Source: Micromonospora sp. WMMD1120
Lineage (GTDB): Bacteria; Actinomycetota; Actinomycetes; Mycobacteriales; Micromonosporaceae
DNA: 64,000 nucleotides
Direction: 5' to 3'
Assembly (NCBI RefSeq): GCF_029626235.1
Contig: NZ_JARUBO010000005.1
Location: forward strand, 2,264,501 to 2,328,500
Both the position numbers and the translations under genes were made by a program. This document shows, piece by piece, positions 18,118-26,824 of this stretch (within the stretch, counting starts at the first letter, position 1; each line of letters begins with the position of its first letter). The notes under the pieces were generated by a model. The model made no database searches and had not been told where the DNA came from. It saw only the letters and a list, made by a program, of their open reading frames with translations.

Positions 18118-19308
18118 TCAGAAGTCGGTGAAGAGGTACGGCACCTGGCGGGGGAAGATGCCGCGTAGCTCGCCGGCCGCGTCCGCCGGCACCTCGCCAA
18201 GCCCGTGCAACGGCAGCTCGGCCGGGTCCAGCACCCCGTACGCCAGGGCGGAGAGCCCGGCCGCGGTGAGCGTGGCGGTCGGCGCGGGGCCGGAGGTGTC
18301 GTCGACCAACTCCAGCGTGCCGGTCGTGCCGTCCAGCAGGTGGGTGCCGGTCAGCCAGCGGTCCCCGGTCAGCTCGACGCGTACCCGGCCCGGTCCGGAG
18401 GGCAGGCCGCGTAGCGCGTCCACCGACAGCAGCCGGGCCATCGGCGCGGACGATCCGGGTCGACCGGCCCGCGCGTCGACGTGCACGTCCAGGTCGGTCA
18501 GCCACAGCTCCGGCAGCTCGTCCGGCGGGACCTGCACGGTGACCCGTTCGACCTGGTCGACGTGCCGGGCGAAGAACTGCAACAGCAGCATCCGGGCCAG
18601 CGGGTCGGTGGCGAGCAGTTCGTTGCCGTGCAACGTGCCACCGTGGTCGTCGATGCGGTACGTGATCGCGCCGGTGACCTCGCCGTCCACCCGGGCGGTG
18701 AGCAGCCAGTGCTCGTCGCGGTCCCGCAGGCCGACGTCCCGGTAGTCGGGGAAGAGCGAGAAGCCGTGCCGCTGCGCGAGGCAGCGCTCGGTGAACGCCC
18801 GCCACGCCGGGTAGCCGGCCGAGATGCGCTCCCAGCCCAGCTCTCCGGGTAGCTCGGCACGCAGCAGCGACCCCAGGTCGGCCGGTGTGAAGGTGACCGT
18901 GCGGGGCTTGGGCAGGCCGGTGTAGCCGAAGCGGGCGTAGAAGCTGGGCCGGAACGGGTACAGCGCGCTGAGCGGGAACCCCTGGTCACGCATCTCGTCG
19001 AGGAGCTGGTGCAGCAACGTCCGGACGTGCCCCTGCCGGCGGGCCAGCGGATGGGTGGCGACCCCGGCCACCCCGGCCATCGGCAGCACCACCCCACGGA
19101 CGTTCTGCCGCATCGGGATCGCCGTGACGGCGGCCCGCGTCTCGCCGCCCTCCTCCAGCATTAGCGTCGTGTTGCCCTGCTGGTAGGGCAGGTAGTCGCG
19201 GAACTGGTCCGTCCGCGCCGCGCTGAGCGGGGACGACTCGAAGGCGTACGCGGCCAGCGGGAAACTGGTGGTGAGGCGATCGTCGGCGATCACCCGGCGG
19301 ATGGTCAT
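18118..19308 (-). CDS. Eis-family GNAT N-acetyltransferase
   Basis: 396 residues, the usual length of Eis-like (enhanced intracellular survival) acetyltransferases, which combine two GNAT domains and a C-terminal SCP2-like domain and acetylate amines on aminoglycosides or peptides. The acetyl-CoA loop is seen as RRQGHVRTLL near residue 90, and FYARFGYTG near 125 is conserved. The chain ends in phenylalanine (YLFTDF), which in Eis supplies the terminal carboxylate used as general base. The start ATG gives MTIRRV. Natural substrate is unknown; aminoglycoside resistance is possible but not implied. Confidence 0.85.
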   Translation of the reverse strand: MTIRRVIADDRLTTSFPLAAYAFESSPLSAARTDQFRDYLPYQQGNTTLMLEEGGETRAAVTAIPMRQNVRGVVLPMAGVAGVATHPLARRQGHVRTLLHQLLDEMRDQGFPLSALYPFRPSFYARFGYTGLPKPRTVTFTPADLGSLLRAELPGELGWERISAGYPAWRAFTERCLAQRHGFSLFPDYRDVGLRDRDEHWLLTARVDGEVTGAITYRIDDHGGTLHGNELLATDPLARMLLLQFFARHVDQVERVTVQVPPDELPELWLTDLDVHVDARAGRPGSSAPMARLLSVDALRGLPSGPGRVRVELTGDRWLTGTHLLDGTTGTLELVDDTSGPAPTATLTAAGLSALAYGVLDPAELPLHGLGEVPADAAGELRGIFPRQVPYLFTDF

Positions 19309-19393
19309 TCGCCCATCTCAACCCGCCGTTCGGGTCGCAGCAACCGGATTGCCTCGATTTGTCACCGGCGATGCCCTGCGGCCCGGCCGCGCC

Positions 19394-20113
19394 TCAGTGG
19401 TCGATTACGTCGGAGACCACCACAGTGACGTTGTCCGGTGCGCCAGCGTGGTGAGCCAGCTTCACCAACTGCTCGCCGCACTGCTGGCGATCGGCGTACA
19501 TGCCCAGCGCCGCCGCTATCGCCTCGTCCTCGACGTAGTCGGAGAGCCCGTCGCTGCACAGCAGCAGCCGGTCGCCGGCGACCACGGTGAGCACCCCGAC
19601 CGCCGGTGGGGTGTCGGCGCCCTGCACGGCCCGGGTCACCAGGGATCGCTGCGGGTGGTAGCGGGCCTGCTCGGGCGAGAGCGTGCCCTGGTCGACGAGC
19701 GCCTGCACGAACGTGTCGTCCCGGGTGAGCTGGGTCAGCTCCCCGTCGCGCAGCAGGTAGCACCGGGAGTCGCCGACCTGGGCGAGCACCAGGGTCTCCC
19801 CGGCCAGCAGCGCCGCGGTGAGCGTGGTGCCCATCCCGTCCCGGCTCGGGTCGACGGTGATGGCGGCGTGGATGCGCTGGTTGGCGGTGCTGACCACGGC
19901 CCGCAGGGCGTCGGCGGCGCCGTCCGGGTCGGTGGGCGGGACCAGCTCGTCCAGGATCCGGATCACGATCTCGCTCGCCACCTCGCCCGCGGGGAGCCCA
20001 CCCATGCCGTCGGCGACGGCGATCAGGCGGTCACCGGCGAGGGCGGAATCCTCGTTGTTGGTGCGGACCAAGCCGATGTCGTTGAGGATGGCCGAGCGGA
20101 GGATCAGCGTCAT
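19394..20113 (-). CDS. PP2C-type serine/threonine protein phosphatase
   Basis: 239 residues forming a complete PPM/PP2C catalytic domain without membrane segment. Metal-binding motifs are RTNNEDS (about residues 17-23), VADGMGG (33-39), a GDSR motif near 118, SDGLSDYV near 190 and the terminal DNVTVVV. It would remove phosphates from Ser/Thr in an STPK-controlled pathway; most actinobacterial PstP proteins have a C-terminal transmembrane anchor, which is missing here, so it is probably a soluble paralogue. It is separated from the XRE gene by 36 bp on the same strand. Confidence 0.88.
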   Translation of the reverse strand: MTLILRSAILNDIGLVRTNNEDSALAGDRLIAVADGMGGLPAGEVASEIVIRILDELVPPTDPDGAADALRAVVSTANQRIHAAITVDPSRDGMGTTLTAALLAGETLVLAQVGDSRCYLLRDGELTQLTRDDTFVQALVDQGTLSPEQARYHPQRSLVTRAVQGADTPPAVGVLTVVAGDRLLLCSDGLSDYVEDEAIAAALGMYADRQQCGEQLVKLAHHAGAPDNVTVVVSDVIDH

Positions 20114-20149
20114 GGGGTCAAGCTTGCCAAGAACAACCCGGATTCGTCT

Positions 20150-20788
20150 CTACGGCTCCGGCGAAGGCTCAGAAATGATTGCGATTTCCGTCGTCGGATC
20201 GACGGTTCGCCGCCGGTCGGTCGGCGCTGCGTGGCGTGGATAGCGCAGCAGCAGGCTCGCCGCGACCTCCTCGTCACCGACCGCCGCGTAGGTGTGCGGC
20301 ACGTCCGACACCCACCGCAGGTGACCACCGGGCCTGGCGGTCAGCGGCGCGTCGGCCGGCCCGGCCCGTAGCACCCCGGCGAAGACGGTGACGTGTTCGG
20401 TGACGCCCGGTTGGTGGGCGGGGGAGGCCTGCACGACACCGGGCGCGACGTGCATCCGGTACAGCTCGTAGGTCGCGTCGGTGTCGTCGAACACCTCCAG
20501 CAGGGTGGCGGTGACCGCGGTGCCGTGCACGACCGGCCCGGCGGTCGGCTCGGTCAGCAGGGCGGTGAACGGTACGCCGAGCTGCGCGGTGACCGCCCAG
20601 AGCGTGTCCAGGGTCGGGTTACGGGTGCCGTGCTCCAGGCCGGAGAGGGTGGCCTTCCCGACACCGGCGAGCCGGGCCAGTGTGGACAGCGAGATGCCCC
20701 GCTCCTCGCGCAGGGCGCGGACCCGGCGGCCGATGACGACGGGATCGCCGTCCAGGCCGGGGCGACGGGCTGGTGGTGACTGCGGCAC
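20150..20788 (-). CDS. XRE-family transcriptional regulator with cupin domain
   Basis: 212 residues: an N-terminal helix-turn-helix of the Cro/CI type (residues 22-76, GISLSTLARLAGVGKATLSG) and a C-terminal cupin-like beta domain (about 110-190) of the kind that senses small ligands. Proteins of this build often regulate an adjacent transporter, and this gene is divergent from the benzoate-type transporter at 20845 with a 56-bp shared promoter region, so control of that gene is likely. The region contains TGTCGTTCCGTAAACGGAAC, in which TTCCG-TAAA-CGGAA is an inverted repeat suitable as its operator. Confidence 0.82.
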   Translation of the reverse strand: MPQSPPARRPGLDGDPVVIGRRVRALREERGISLSTLARLAGVGKATLSGLEHGTRNPTLDTLWAVTAQLGVPFTALLTEPTAGPVVHGTAVTATLLEVFDDTDATYELYRMHVAPGVVQASPAHQPGVTEHVTVFAGVLRAGPADAPLTARPGGHLRWVSDVPHTYAAVGDEEVAASLLLRYPRHAAPTDRRRTVDPTTEIAIISEPSPEP

Positions 20789-20810
20789 CCGGCTATCGTG
20801 CTACACGCTG

Positions 20811-20829
20811 TCGTTCCGTAAACGGAACA
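20811..20829. promoter_or_regulatory. Candidate operator between XRE regulator and benE
   Basis: The 56-bp divergent gap contains the inverted repeat GTTCCG-TAAA-CGGAAC centred near 20820. A perfect six-base-arm palindrome in so short a divergent promoter is a plausible binding site for the XRE-cupin protein. Inference only. Confidence 0.5.
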
Positions 20830-20844
20830 GTCGGGGGAGTGGGC

Positions 20845-22119
20845 ATGACCGGACGCGTGCAACCGCTGCTGGCGGGCGTGGTGACCGCGCTCGTCGGCTT
20901 CGCCAGTTCGTTCACCGTCGTCCTGGCCGGGCTCCGGGCGGCCGGCGCGTCGGACGCGCAGGCCGCCTCGGGTCTGCTGGCCCTCTGTGTGGCGAGTGGT
21001 CTCGCCGCCGCCTGGCTGGGCTGGCGGTACCGGATACCGATGAGCGCGGCCTGGTCCACCCCGGGCGCGGCGCTGCTGGTGGCGACCGGACCGCCCCCGG
21101 GTGGGTGGCCGGTCGCGGTCGGCGCCTTCCTCGTCTCGGGCGCGCTGATCGTCGCCGCCGGGCTGTTCCCGCCGCTGGGCCGGGCGGTGGCCGCCATCCC
21201 CAGGCCGGTGGCCGGCGCGATGCTCGCCGGGGTGCTGCTGCCACTCTGCACCGCCCCGGTCCGCGCGCTCGTCGACCTGCCGATGGTGGCGGGCCCGGTG
21301 GTCCTCGGCTGGCTGCTGCTGCACCGGTTCGCCCGCCGCTGGGCGGTGCCCGGCGCGCTGGTGGTGGCGGTGGTGGCGATCGCGCTGACCGCGCCGCCCG
21401 CCGGACTGCCCGAGGACGCCCTGGTTCCCGGCGTCACGCTCACCGTTCCGGCCTGGAACGCGTCGGCGCTGTTCGGGCTCGCCCTGCCGCTGTTCCTGGT
21501 CACCATGGCCGCGCAGAACGTGCCGGGGATGGCGGTGCTGGTCGGCTACGGATACCGTCCGCCGTTCGGCGCGGCGCTGCGGACCACCGGCCTGCTGAGC
21601 CTGCTCGCCGCGCCGGCCGGTGGACACGCGGTGAACCTCGCGGCGATCACCGCCGCGCTCGCCGCCGGCCCCGACGCCCACCCGGACCCGGAACGCCGGT
21701 GGGTCGCGTCGGTCACCGCCGGCGCCGGGCTGGCGGTGCTCGGCCTGGGCGCCGGTGCGGCCACCGCGCTCGTCGCGGTCGCCCCGCCGATCCTCATCGA
21801 GGCGGTCGCCGGGCTGGCCCTGCTGGGCGCGCTCGCCACCGCGCTCGCGTCGGCGGTGACCGACCCGGCGACCCGTGAGGCAGCGGTGGTCACCTTCGTG
21901 GTGACCGCCTCCGGGGTCACGCTGATCGGCGTGGGCGGCGCGTTCTGGGGCCTGGTGGCGGGCTGCCTGCTGCTGCTGATCTTCCGCCGACGCCCACCCG
22001 CGCCCGTCCCGCCGGACCGGTCAGTGGAGACTCACTCCTCGGGCGGCAGGTCGGCCACGCCGACGGCGAGGAGGACCCGGCCGTCGGCCACCGATCCGAT
22101 CCGGTCGGCCGGTACGTAG
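20845..22119 (+). CDS. benE: BenE family benzoate/H+ symporter
   Basis: 424 residues, about eleven to twelve hydrophobic helices, with the NVPGMAVL motif near residue 222 and a GHAVNLAAITAA stretch near 262 that are typical of BenE permeases. The ATG at 20845 follows GGGGGAG (20832-20838); an upstream in-frame start at 20773 would run through the promoter region and is rejected. The hydrophobic core ends near residue 392; the remaining 30 residues are Arg/Ser/Thr-rich and are encoded by DNA that also codes for the last part of the gene on the other strand. Control by the divergent XRE-cupin regulator is likely. No benzoate catabolic genes are near. Confidence 0.82.
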   Translation: MTGRVQPLLAGVVTALVGFASSFTVVLAGLRAAGASDAQAASGLLALCVASGLAAAWLGWRYRIPMSAAWSTPGAALLVATGPPPGGWPVAVGAFLVSGALIVAAGLFPPLGRAVAAIPRPVAGAMLAGVLLPLCTAPVRALVDLPMVAGPVVLGWLLLHRFARRWAVPGALVVAVVAIALTAPPAGLPEDALVPGVTLTVPAWNASALFGLALPLFLVTMAAQNVPGMAVLVGYGYRPPFGAALRTTGLLSLLAAPAGGHAVNLAAITAALAAGPDAHPDPERRWVASVTAGAGLAVLGLGAGAATALVAVAPPILIEAVAGLALLGALATALASAVTDPATREAAVVTFVVTASGVTLIGVGGAFWGLVAGCLLLLIFRRRPPAPVPPDRSVETHSSGGRSATPTARRTRPSATDPIRSAGT

Positions 22120-22403
22120 ACCGCGCCGGTGCGGGTCAACTCGGTCGAGACCTTCAGGTAGCCGCTGTGCAGCAGCCGCGCGGCCAGGTCGGCCGGAACG
22201 TCCGGCTCCTCGACCGCGGTCGCCTCGATCAACTCGTCCAGGCTGCTGCCCGGATCGGCGGTCGAGGTCTGGACGGTCACCGCGTTCGGGTCGCCCCGCT
22301 GGACGAGGTCCACCGTGCCGACCTCGGTGCCGGCCGAGTCGATCACCGGCATCCCGGTGGTGATCCGCGCAATGGTCGCCTGCTGCTCGTCCTGCTGGTC
22401 CAT
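22032..22403 (-). CDS. PRC-barrel-like / DUF2171-type small protein
   Basis: 123 residues without signal peptide. Residues 10-40 (ARITTGMPVIDSAGTEVGTV) and 88-115 have the beta-rich pattern of PRC-barrel/DUF2171 proteins, which are often induced by stress and whose biochemical role is unknown. It is strongly acidic. Its 3' end overlaps the 3' end of the convergent benE gene by 88 bp. Confidence 0.68.
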   Translation of the reverse strand: MDQQDEQQATIARITTGMPVIDSAGTEVGTVDLVQRGDPNAVTVQTSTADPGSSLDELIEATAVEEPDVPADLAARLLHSGYLKVSTELTRTGAVYVPADRIGSVADGRVLLAVGVADLPPEE

Positions 22404-22479
22404 CTCTCAGCGGTTCCCGGGGCGTCGCGCCGCTAAACGCTGCCAACGCCCGTCCCGGCGGCGATGAGTCTGGAAAGCA

Positions 22480-22517
22480 CCATGACTCTGAGGCATGAAT
22501 ATGCCTCAGAGTCATGG
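22480..22517. repeat. Perfect 17-bp-arm palindrome
   Basis: CCATGACTCTGAGGCAT, a four-base loop GAAT, then the exact reverse complement. It lies between two minus-strand genes. There is no T-run after the stem on either strand, so it is more likely a dispersed palindromic element than a terminator, though it could act as a transcript stabiliser. Confidence 0.8.
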
Positions 22518-22560
22518 CCGCCGTCGGTGACACCGCTTCCAGAGCCGGCGTACCCACCGC

Positions 22561-22809
22561 TCAGCCGGACGTCGTCCAGCCGCCCGGCGGGCGCGGGGAC
22601 AACTCCCGCCAGGTGTCCGGGCCGTCGAGTAGCGCCCGGACCGTCTCCTCGGCCTCGTCCGCGCTGGCGTACTCGTAGAAGCGGGAGATGCCCTCGGCGC
22701 CGCCGGCCCGTTGCTCGACGTGCCACCGGTCGGCGTCCACCCGCAGGAAGACGTCCCGCCGGGCCAACCGCCCCCACTTGCCGTTCCACCAGTGCTTTCG
22801 CTGCTCCAT
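22561..22809 (-). CDS. Small conserved-type hypothetical protein
   Basis: 82 residues, no signal peptide or membrane segment, with an aromatic, basic N-terminus (KHWWNGKWGRLARRD) and a conserved-looking FYEYASADEAEETVRALL helix. I do not recognise a characterised family; high-GC codon bias at third positions supports a real gene. Its function is unknown. Confidence 0.6.
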   Translation of the reverse strand: MEQRKHWWNGKWGRLARRDVFLRVDADRWHVEQRAGGAEGISRFYEYASADEAEETVRALLDGPDTWRELSPRPPGGWTTSG

Positions 22810-22844
22810 GGCGGGACTCTATCGAACACACGTACGAGAAAGTG

Positions 22845-22873
22845 CGGCCCCTGCGGGAATCCCGCAGGGGCCG
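22845..22873 (-). terminator. Rho-independent terminator downstream of mscL
   Basis: Thirteen-base perfect stem CGGCCCCTGCGGG with loop of three bases, 18 bp after the mscL stop on the minus strand, followed there by a short pyrimidine run (CACTTTCTC). Confidence 0.75.
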
Positions 22874-22890
22874 ATGTGCATGGGCTCGGG

Positions 22891-23364
22891 TCAGCGCGGC
22901 GACGGGGGTTCGGTCCGCCGGCCCAGCACGTCGTCGAGCGCGCCCCGCTGCTGGCCCGGCGTGGTGTGGCCGGCGGAGACCAGGGCGTCCCGGATCTCGG
23001 TGAGCAGCTTGACCTCTTCGCTCGGCGCCGAGGGCGGCGGCTCCTCGCCCCGCTTGCGCCGCTCCGCCAGCTTGTTCATCGGGTAGACGACGAGGAAGTA
23101 GAGCGCCAGCGCGGTCAGGCCGAAGGTGATCAGCGCGTTGATGAAGCTCACCCAGTCGAACTTGACCCCCTCGATGTCCCAGGCGGTGCCTTCGATCCCC
23201 TTGTCGCTCCCGGTGATCAACACGCTGATCAGCGCGATCAGGGGCTTGAGGAAGGAGGTGGTGAGCTGGGTGACGACGCCGGTGAACGCGGCGCCGATGA
23301 CGACACCGACCGCCAGGTCGACGACGTTGCCACGCATGATGAAGTCTTTGAAGCCCTTGAGCAT
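22891..23364 (-). CDS. mscL: Large-conductance mechanosensitive channel MscL
   Basis: 157 residues. Forms the homopentameric channel that releases solutes on hypo-osmotic shock. The N-terminal signature MLKGFKDFIMRGNVVDLAVG, with the first pore helix (VGVVIGAAFTGVV) and second helix (FGLTALALYFLVVYPM), is diagnostic. The ATG at 23364 is preceded by GGGAG with proper spacing; an upstream in-frame ATG at 23400 would add twelve unusual residues. The C-terminal cytoplasmic helix is followed by a proline-rich tail. A strong hairpin terminates the gene. Confidence 0.95.
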   Translation of the reverse strand: MLKGFKDFIMRGNVVDLAVGVVIGAAFTGVVTQLTTSFLKPLIALISVLITGSDKGIEGTAWDIEGVKFDWVSFINALITFGLTALALYFLVVYPMNKLAERRKRGEEPPPSAPSEEVKLLTEIRDALVSAGHTTPGQQRGALDDVLGRRTEPPSPR

Positions 23365-23403
23365 CCGTACTCCCGAGGTGTCCGCTTTTCTGTCCGGCAC
23401 AAC

Positions 23404-24105
23404 CTATGCCCGGTCGGCGGGTTCCAGAAAAGCGCCGGCTTCGAGCGCCGCCCGGCCCGGGTCACCGGCCCGGATCGCCTCCACCAGCCGGGTGTGGTCC
23501 ACGTAGCGCTCGGGACTCAGCGCACCCCCCATCGCCTGCGCGACGGTGCTGCGCAGGGCGGCGCCGACCGACGCGTACAGCTCGGCCAGCATGGTGTTGT
23601 GGGCGGCGGCGACCACCGCCGTGTGCAGCGCCGCGTCGGCCTCGACGAACGCGTCGACCCGGCCGCCGCGCCAGGCGGCCTCGCGCTCGGCCAGCGCGCC
23701 GTCGAGCGCCGCCAGGTCGGCGGGGGTACGCCGCAGCGCGGCGAGCCGGGCGGCCTCCACCTCGAAGGCGCGGCGCACCTCGACGACCTCGGTCATCCGG
23801 TCGTCGCCGAGTCGCCGGGCGACGACCGGCGCGAGCTCGTCGGTGGACACCACGTACGTGCCGGAGCCCTGCCGGCACTCCAGCACCCCGGCGTGCACCA
23901 GGGCACGGACCGCCTCGCGGATGGTGTTGCGCCCCACGCCCAGCGCGGCGACCAGTTGCGGCTCGGTGGGGATGCGTCCGCCGACGGGCCACTCGCCGCC
24001 GAGGATGCGCGCGCGTAGCTGCTCGATGGTCTGCCGGACCCGGTGACCGCGCGGCGGCACCGGCGGCGCGGACCGCGCCGGGGAGGAATCACCAGACGGT
24101 GGCAC
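23404..24105 (-). CDS. GntR/FadR-family transcriptional regulator
   Basis: 233 residues: winged helix-turn-helix at about 22-90 (RIPTEPQLVAALGVGRNTIREAVRAL) and a C-terminal all-helical FCD ligand domain with the metal-type pattern D...H...H spread over residues 150-210. It is divergent from the major facilitator gene at 24156 with 50 bp between, so it probably represses that transporter in response to the transported compound or a relative. The ligand cannot be told from sequence. Confidence 0.88.
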   Translation of the reverse strand: MPPSGDSSPARSAPPVPPRGHRVRQTIEQLRARILGGEWPVGGRIPTEPQLVAALGVGRNTIREAVRALVHAGVLECRQGSGTYVVSTDELAPVVARRLGDDRMTEVVEVRRAFEVEAARLAALRRTPADLAALDGALAEREAAWRGGRVDAFVEADAALHTAVVAAAHNTMLAELYASVGAALRSTVAQAMGGALSPERYVDHTRLVEAIRAGDPGRAALEAGAFLEPADRA

Positions 24106-24155
24106 TGGTTACATCACCGGCCCCAAATTCATCCCATGATTGTAGGTTAGCGGTC

Positions 24156-25430
24156 ATGACCCCGCCACCCGTCGCCGCTCCGGCGCCGCCCGCTCCCGTC
24201 GCCGTCGACAGCCTTCCGACCCGGGACCCGGGCCGGCCGGCGTACCCGGCGACCGGTGGCGCGCTGGTGCTGGTCGGGATGCTGCTGGTCGCGCTCAACC
24301 TGCGTGCCGTGGTGACCAGCCTCGGCGCGCTGCTCGACGAGGTCCGCGACGGGTTGGGCCTCTCCGGCGCCGTCGCCGGCCTGGTCACCACGCTGCCGAC
24401 CATCGCGTTCGCCGGTCTCGGCGCGCTCACCCCGTGGCTGGTCCGCCGGGTGGCGCCGGCCCGGGTGCTGGTGGTCGCCATGCTCGCCCTCGCCGTCGGC
24501 CAGGTGCTCCGGGTCGCCACCGACTCGGCCGTGGTGTTCGTGCTCACCAGCGCGCTGGCGCTGTCCGGCATCGCGGTCGCCAACATCCTGTTGCCGATGC
24601 TGGTCAAGCAGCACTTCCCGCACCGCACCGGCCTCGTCACCGGGGCGTACACGATGGCGCTGACAGTCGGCACGACGGTGGCCGCGGCCTCGGCCGTGCC
24701 GATCGCGCACGCCTTCGGGTCGTGGCGGGCCGGGCTCGGTGTCTGGGCCGCGATGGCCGCCGTGGCCGTACTCCCGTGGGTTCCGCTGGCGCTGCGGACC
24801 CGCGCCGCCGCGCGGCGGGTGACCCCGACGGCGGTCGCCGCCGCGTCCGCGCGGGTCCGGCCGGCGCGGACCCGACTGGGGTGGGCGATGGCCATCTACT
24901 TCGGGGCGCAGTCGCTCAGCGGGTACGCGATCATGGGCTGGCTGGCCCAGTTGTTCCGGGACGCCGGCTACCAGCCGGAGGCGGCCGGGCTGCTGCTCGC
25001 CGGGGTGACCGCGCTCGGCGTGCCGATCGCCCTGCTGATGCCCACAGTGGCCGGGCGGCTGGGCAGCCTGCGCCCGCTGGTGCTCGGGCTGACCACCGCG
25101 TCGACGCTCGCCTACCTGGGGTTGGCGCTCGCGCCGCACCCGGCCGCGCTGCTCTGGGTCACCCTGCTGGCGATCGGTCAGGGCGCGTTCCCGCTGATCC
25201 TGACCGCCATCGGCCTGCGCGCCCGCACCGCCGAGGGGACCGTCGCGCTGTCGGCGTTCGCGCAGAGCACGGGTTACGTGATCGCCGCTCTCGGCCCGCT
25301 CCTGGTGGGCATCCTCTACGAGGCCACCGGCGGCTGGACCGCGCCGCTCGGGTTCCTGCTGGGCGCCCTCGCCGTGCAGACGGCGGCGGGCATGGCGATA
25401 GCTCGTCCCCGATACGTCGAGGACGAGTGA
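24156..25430 (+). CDS. CynX/NimT-type major facilitator transporter
   Basis: 424 residues with twelve predicted transmembrane helices after a 30-residue Pro/Ala-rich cytoplasmic start. The first helix carries LNLRAVVTSLGALL and the A-like motif LTPWLVRRVAPARVL follows near residue 95; this order is typical of the cyanate/nitroimidazole (CynX/NimT) branch, whose members export or import small organic anions. ATG 24156 is taken because translation upstream in this frame crosses the divergent gntR gene. Likely controlled by the adjacent FadR-type regulator. Confidence 0.83.
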   Translation: MTPPPVAAPAPPAPVAVDSLPTRDPGRPAYPATGGALVLVGMLLVALNLRAVVTSLGALLDEVRDGLGLSGAVAGLVTTLPTIAFAGLGALTPWLVRRVAPARVLVVAMLALAVGQVLRVATDSAVVFVLTSALALSGIAVANILLPMLVKQHFPHRTGLVTGAYTMALTVGTTVAAASAVPIAHAFGSWRAGLGVWAAMAAVAVLPWVPLALRTRAAARRVTPTAVAAASARVRPARTRLGWAMAIYFGAQSLSGYAIMGWLAQLFRDAGYQPEAAGLLLAGVTALGVPIALLMPTVAGRLGSLRPLVLGLTTASTLAYLGLALAPHPAALLWVTLLAIGQGAFPLILTAIGLRARTAEGTVALSAFAQSTGYVIAALGPLLVGILYEATGGWTAPLGFLLGALAVQTAAGMAIARPRYVEDE

Positions 25431-25443
25431 ACGGCCGCAGCGA

Positions 25444-25800
25444 TCAGGAGGAGGCCGGCGTCGATTCGCCGGCGACTGCCTCGTCGACCGTCGGATAGGT
25501 GTGCAGCACCTCCACCAGACCGCTCACCTCGAGGATGCGCAGCACGCCCCGCTGTGGTGCGGCCAGCCGGACCACGCCGCCCGCCTCGTCGCAGCTGTTC
25601 TTGGCGCGGACGAAGACCGACAGACCGGTCGAGTCGCAGAAAGAGACGTCCGCCAGGTCGAAAACCAGCCGGTTGCGGCCCTTGTCGAGCAGATCGGTGA
25701 TCTGGTCCTGCAACTGCGGTGCGGTGGCCATGTCCAACTCGCCCGCGACCGACACGACGACCACGTCGCCGCGTTGTTCCGTGTGCACCGTCAACGACAT
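25444..25800 (-). CDS. Anti-anti-sigma factor (STAS domain)
   Basis: 118 residues, one STAS domain. The phosphorylatable serine is in FCDSTGLSVFV (S about 61). Such RsbV-like proteins bind and sequester an anti-sigma kinase when unphosphorylated. It is transcribed away from the stressosome operon at 25964 and could be a target of the PP2C phosphatases encoded there. No anti-sigma/sigma pair is adjacent. Confidence 0.88.
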   Translation of the reverse strand: MSLTVHTEQRGDVVVVSVAGELDMATAPQLQDQITDLLDKGRNRLVFDLADVSFCDSTGLSVFVRAKNSCDEAGGVVRLAAPQRGVLRILEVSGLVEVLHTYPTVDEAVAGESTPASS

Positions 25801-25963
25801 TCGCCAGACCTCCTGTTATCGGGGGAACGGTATCCCACCACCGGGGTCGAACGCAGAACGGGAGCCGGGATCCGGTGGCCATCGTCATTCCGTTGCTACG
25901 GGACAAGTAGTTGGTCAGGCCCCGGTGATAGAGTCCGCCCGGTCCAGGTCAAGGGGGTTCGAA

Positions 25964-26824
25964 ATGGCGTTGAGCACCGAAGAAACCGGTCGGCTCGTCG
26001 CGCTGCTCGGCGCACAGGCCGATCGGGTCACGTCTCGGTGGACCGAGATCGTCACCAGTTCGTTGCGGGGGCGGCTCAGCCAGGCCGAGTTGCGCCGCCA
26101 GGTCGAGGACCTGCACCGGGCCATCGTCGCCGCCGGCGAGCAGGGCGACCTCGACCTGTCCGCCGACAACGCCGCCGAGTTGCGCGCCGCGCTCTCCGAG
26201 CTGTCCCGTGGGCGGGCCCGGCAGGGCTTCTCCGCGACCGAGACCTCGGTGAGCGTCTTCGCGCTCAAGGACGTGCTCGCCGACCTGGTGCAGGAGACCG
26301 AGGGCGCGAACGCGCTGCGTGACTACGTCGCCTTCGCCAAGCTGGTCGACGAGATGGGCCTGTTCACCTTCGAGAGCTTCGTCCGCACCCGGGAGAGCCT
26401 GATCGCCGACCAGGCCGAGCAGTTGCTCGAGCTCTCCACGCCGGTGGTCAAGCTCTGGGAGGGCGTGGTCGCCGTCCCGCTGGTCGGCACGCTCGACTCG
26501 GCCCGCGCCCAGGTCGTGATGGAGCGGCTGCTGCAGACCCTGGTCGACACCGGCTCCCCGTACGCGATCATCGACATCACCGGCGTCCCGGCGGTGGACA
26601 CCCAGGTCGCCCAGCACATCCTGAAGACCGTGGTGGCCGCCCGGCTGATGGGCGCCGACTGCATCATCTCCGGCATCCGGCCACAGATCGCCCAGACCAT
26701 CGTGGCGCTCGGCATCGAGTTCGGCGACATCGCCACCAAGTCGAGCCTCGCCGACGCGCTGCGCCACGTGCTGCGACTCACCGGCGTGGAGACCGCCCGT
26801 CGCCAACCGCGCAGGGACGCCTGA
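25964..26824 (+). CDS. rsbR: Stressosome sensor RsbR-like STAS protein
   Basis: 286 residues: an N-terminal helical sensor domain (RsbRD type, about 1-145) and a C-terminal STAS domain (about 165-275). In the STAS part T213 (VDTQVA) and T258 (IATKSS) sit where RsbR of Bacillus is phosphorylated by RsbT. AAGGGGG lies seven bases before the ATG. The next gene overlaps the stop by one base. With RsbS it should form the large stressosome particle that traps RsbT until a signal arrives. Confidence 0.9.
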   Translation: MALSTEETGRLVALLGAQADRVTSRWTEIVTSSLRGRLSQAELRRQVEDLHRAIVAAGEQGDLDLSADNAAELRAALSELSRGRARQGFSATETSVSVFALKDVLADLVQETEGANALRDYVAFAKLVDEMGLFTFESFVRTRESLIADQAEQLLELSTPVVKLWEGVVAVPLVGTLDSARAQVVMERLLQTLVDTGSPYAIIDITGVPAVDTQVAQHILKTVVAARLMGADCIISGIRPQIAQTIVALGIEFGDIATKSSLADALRHVLRLTGVETARRQPRRDA

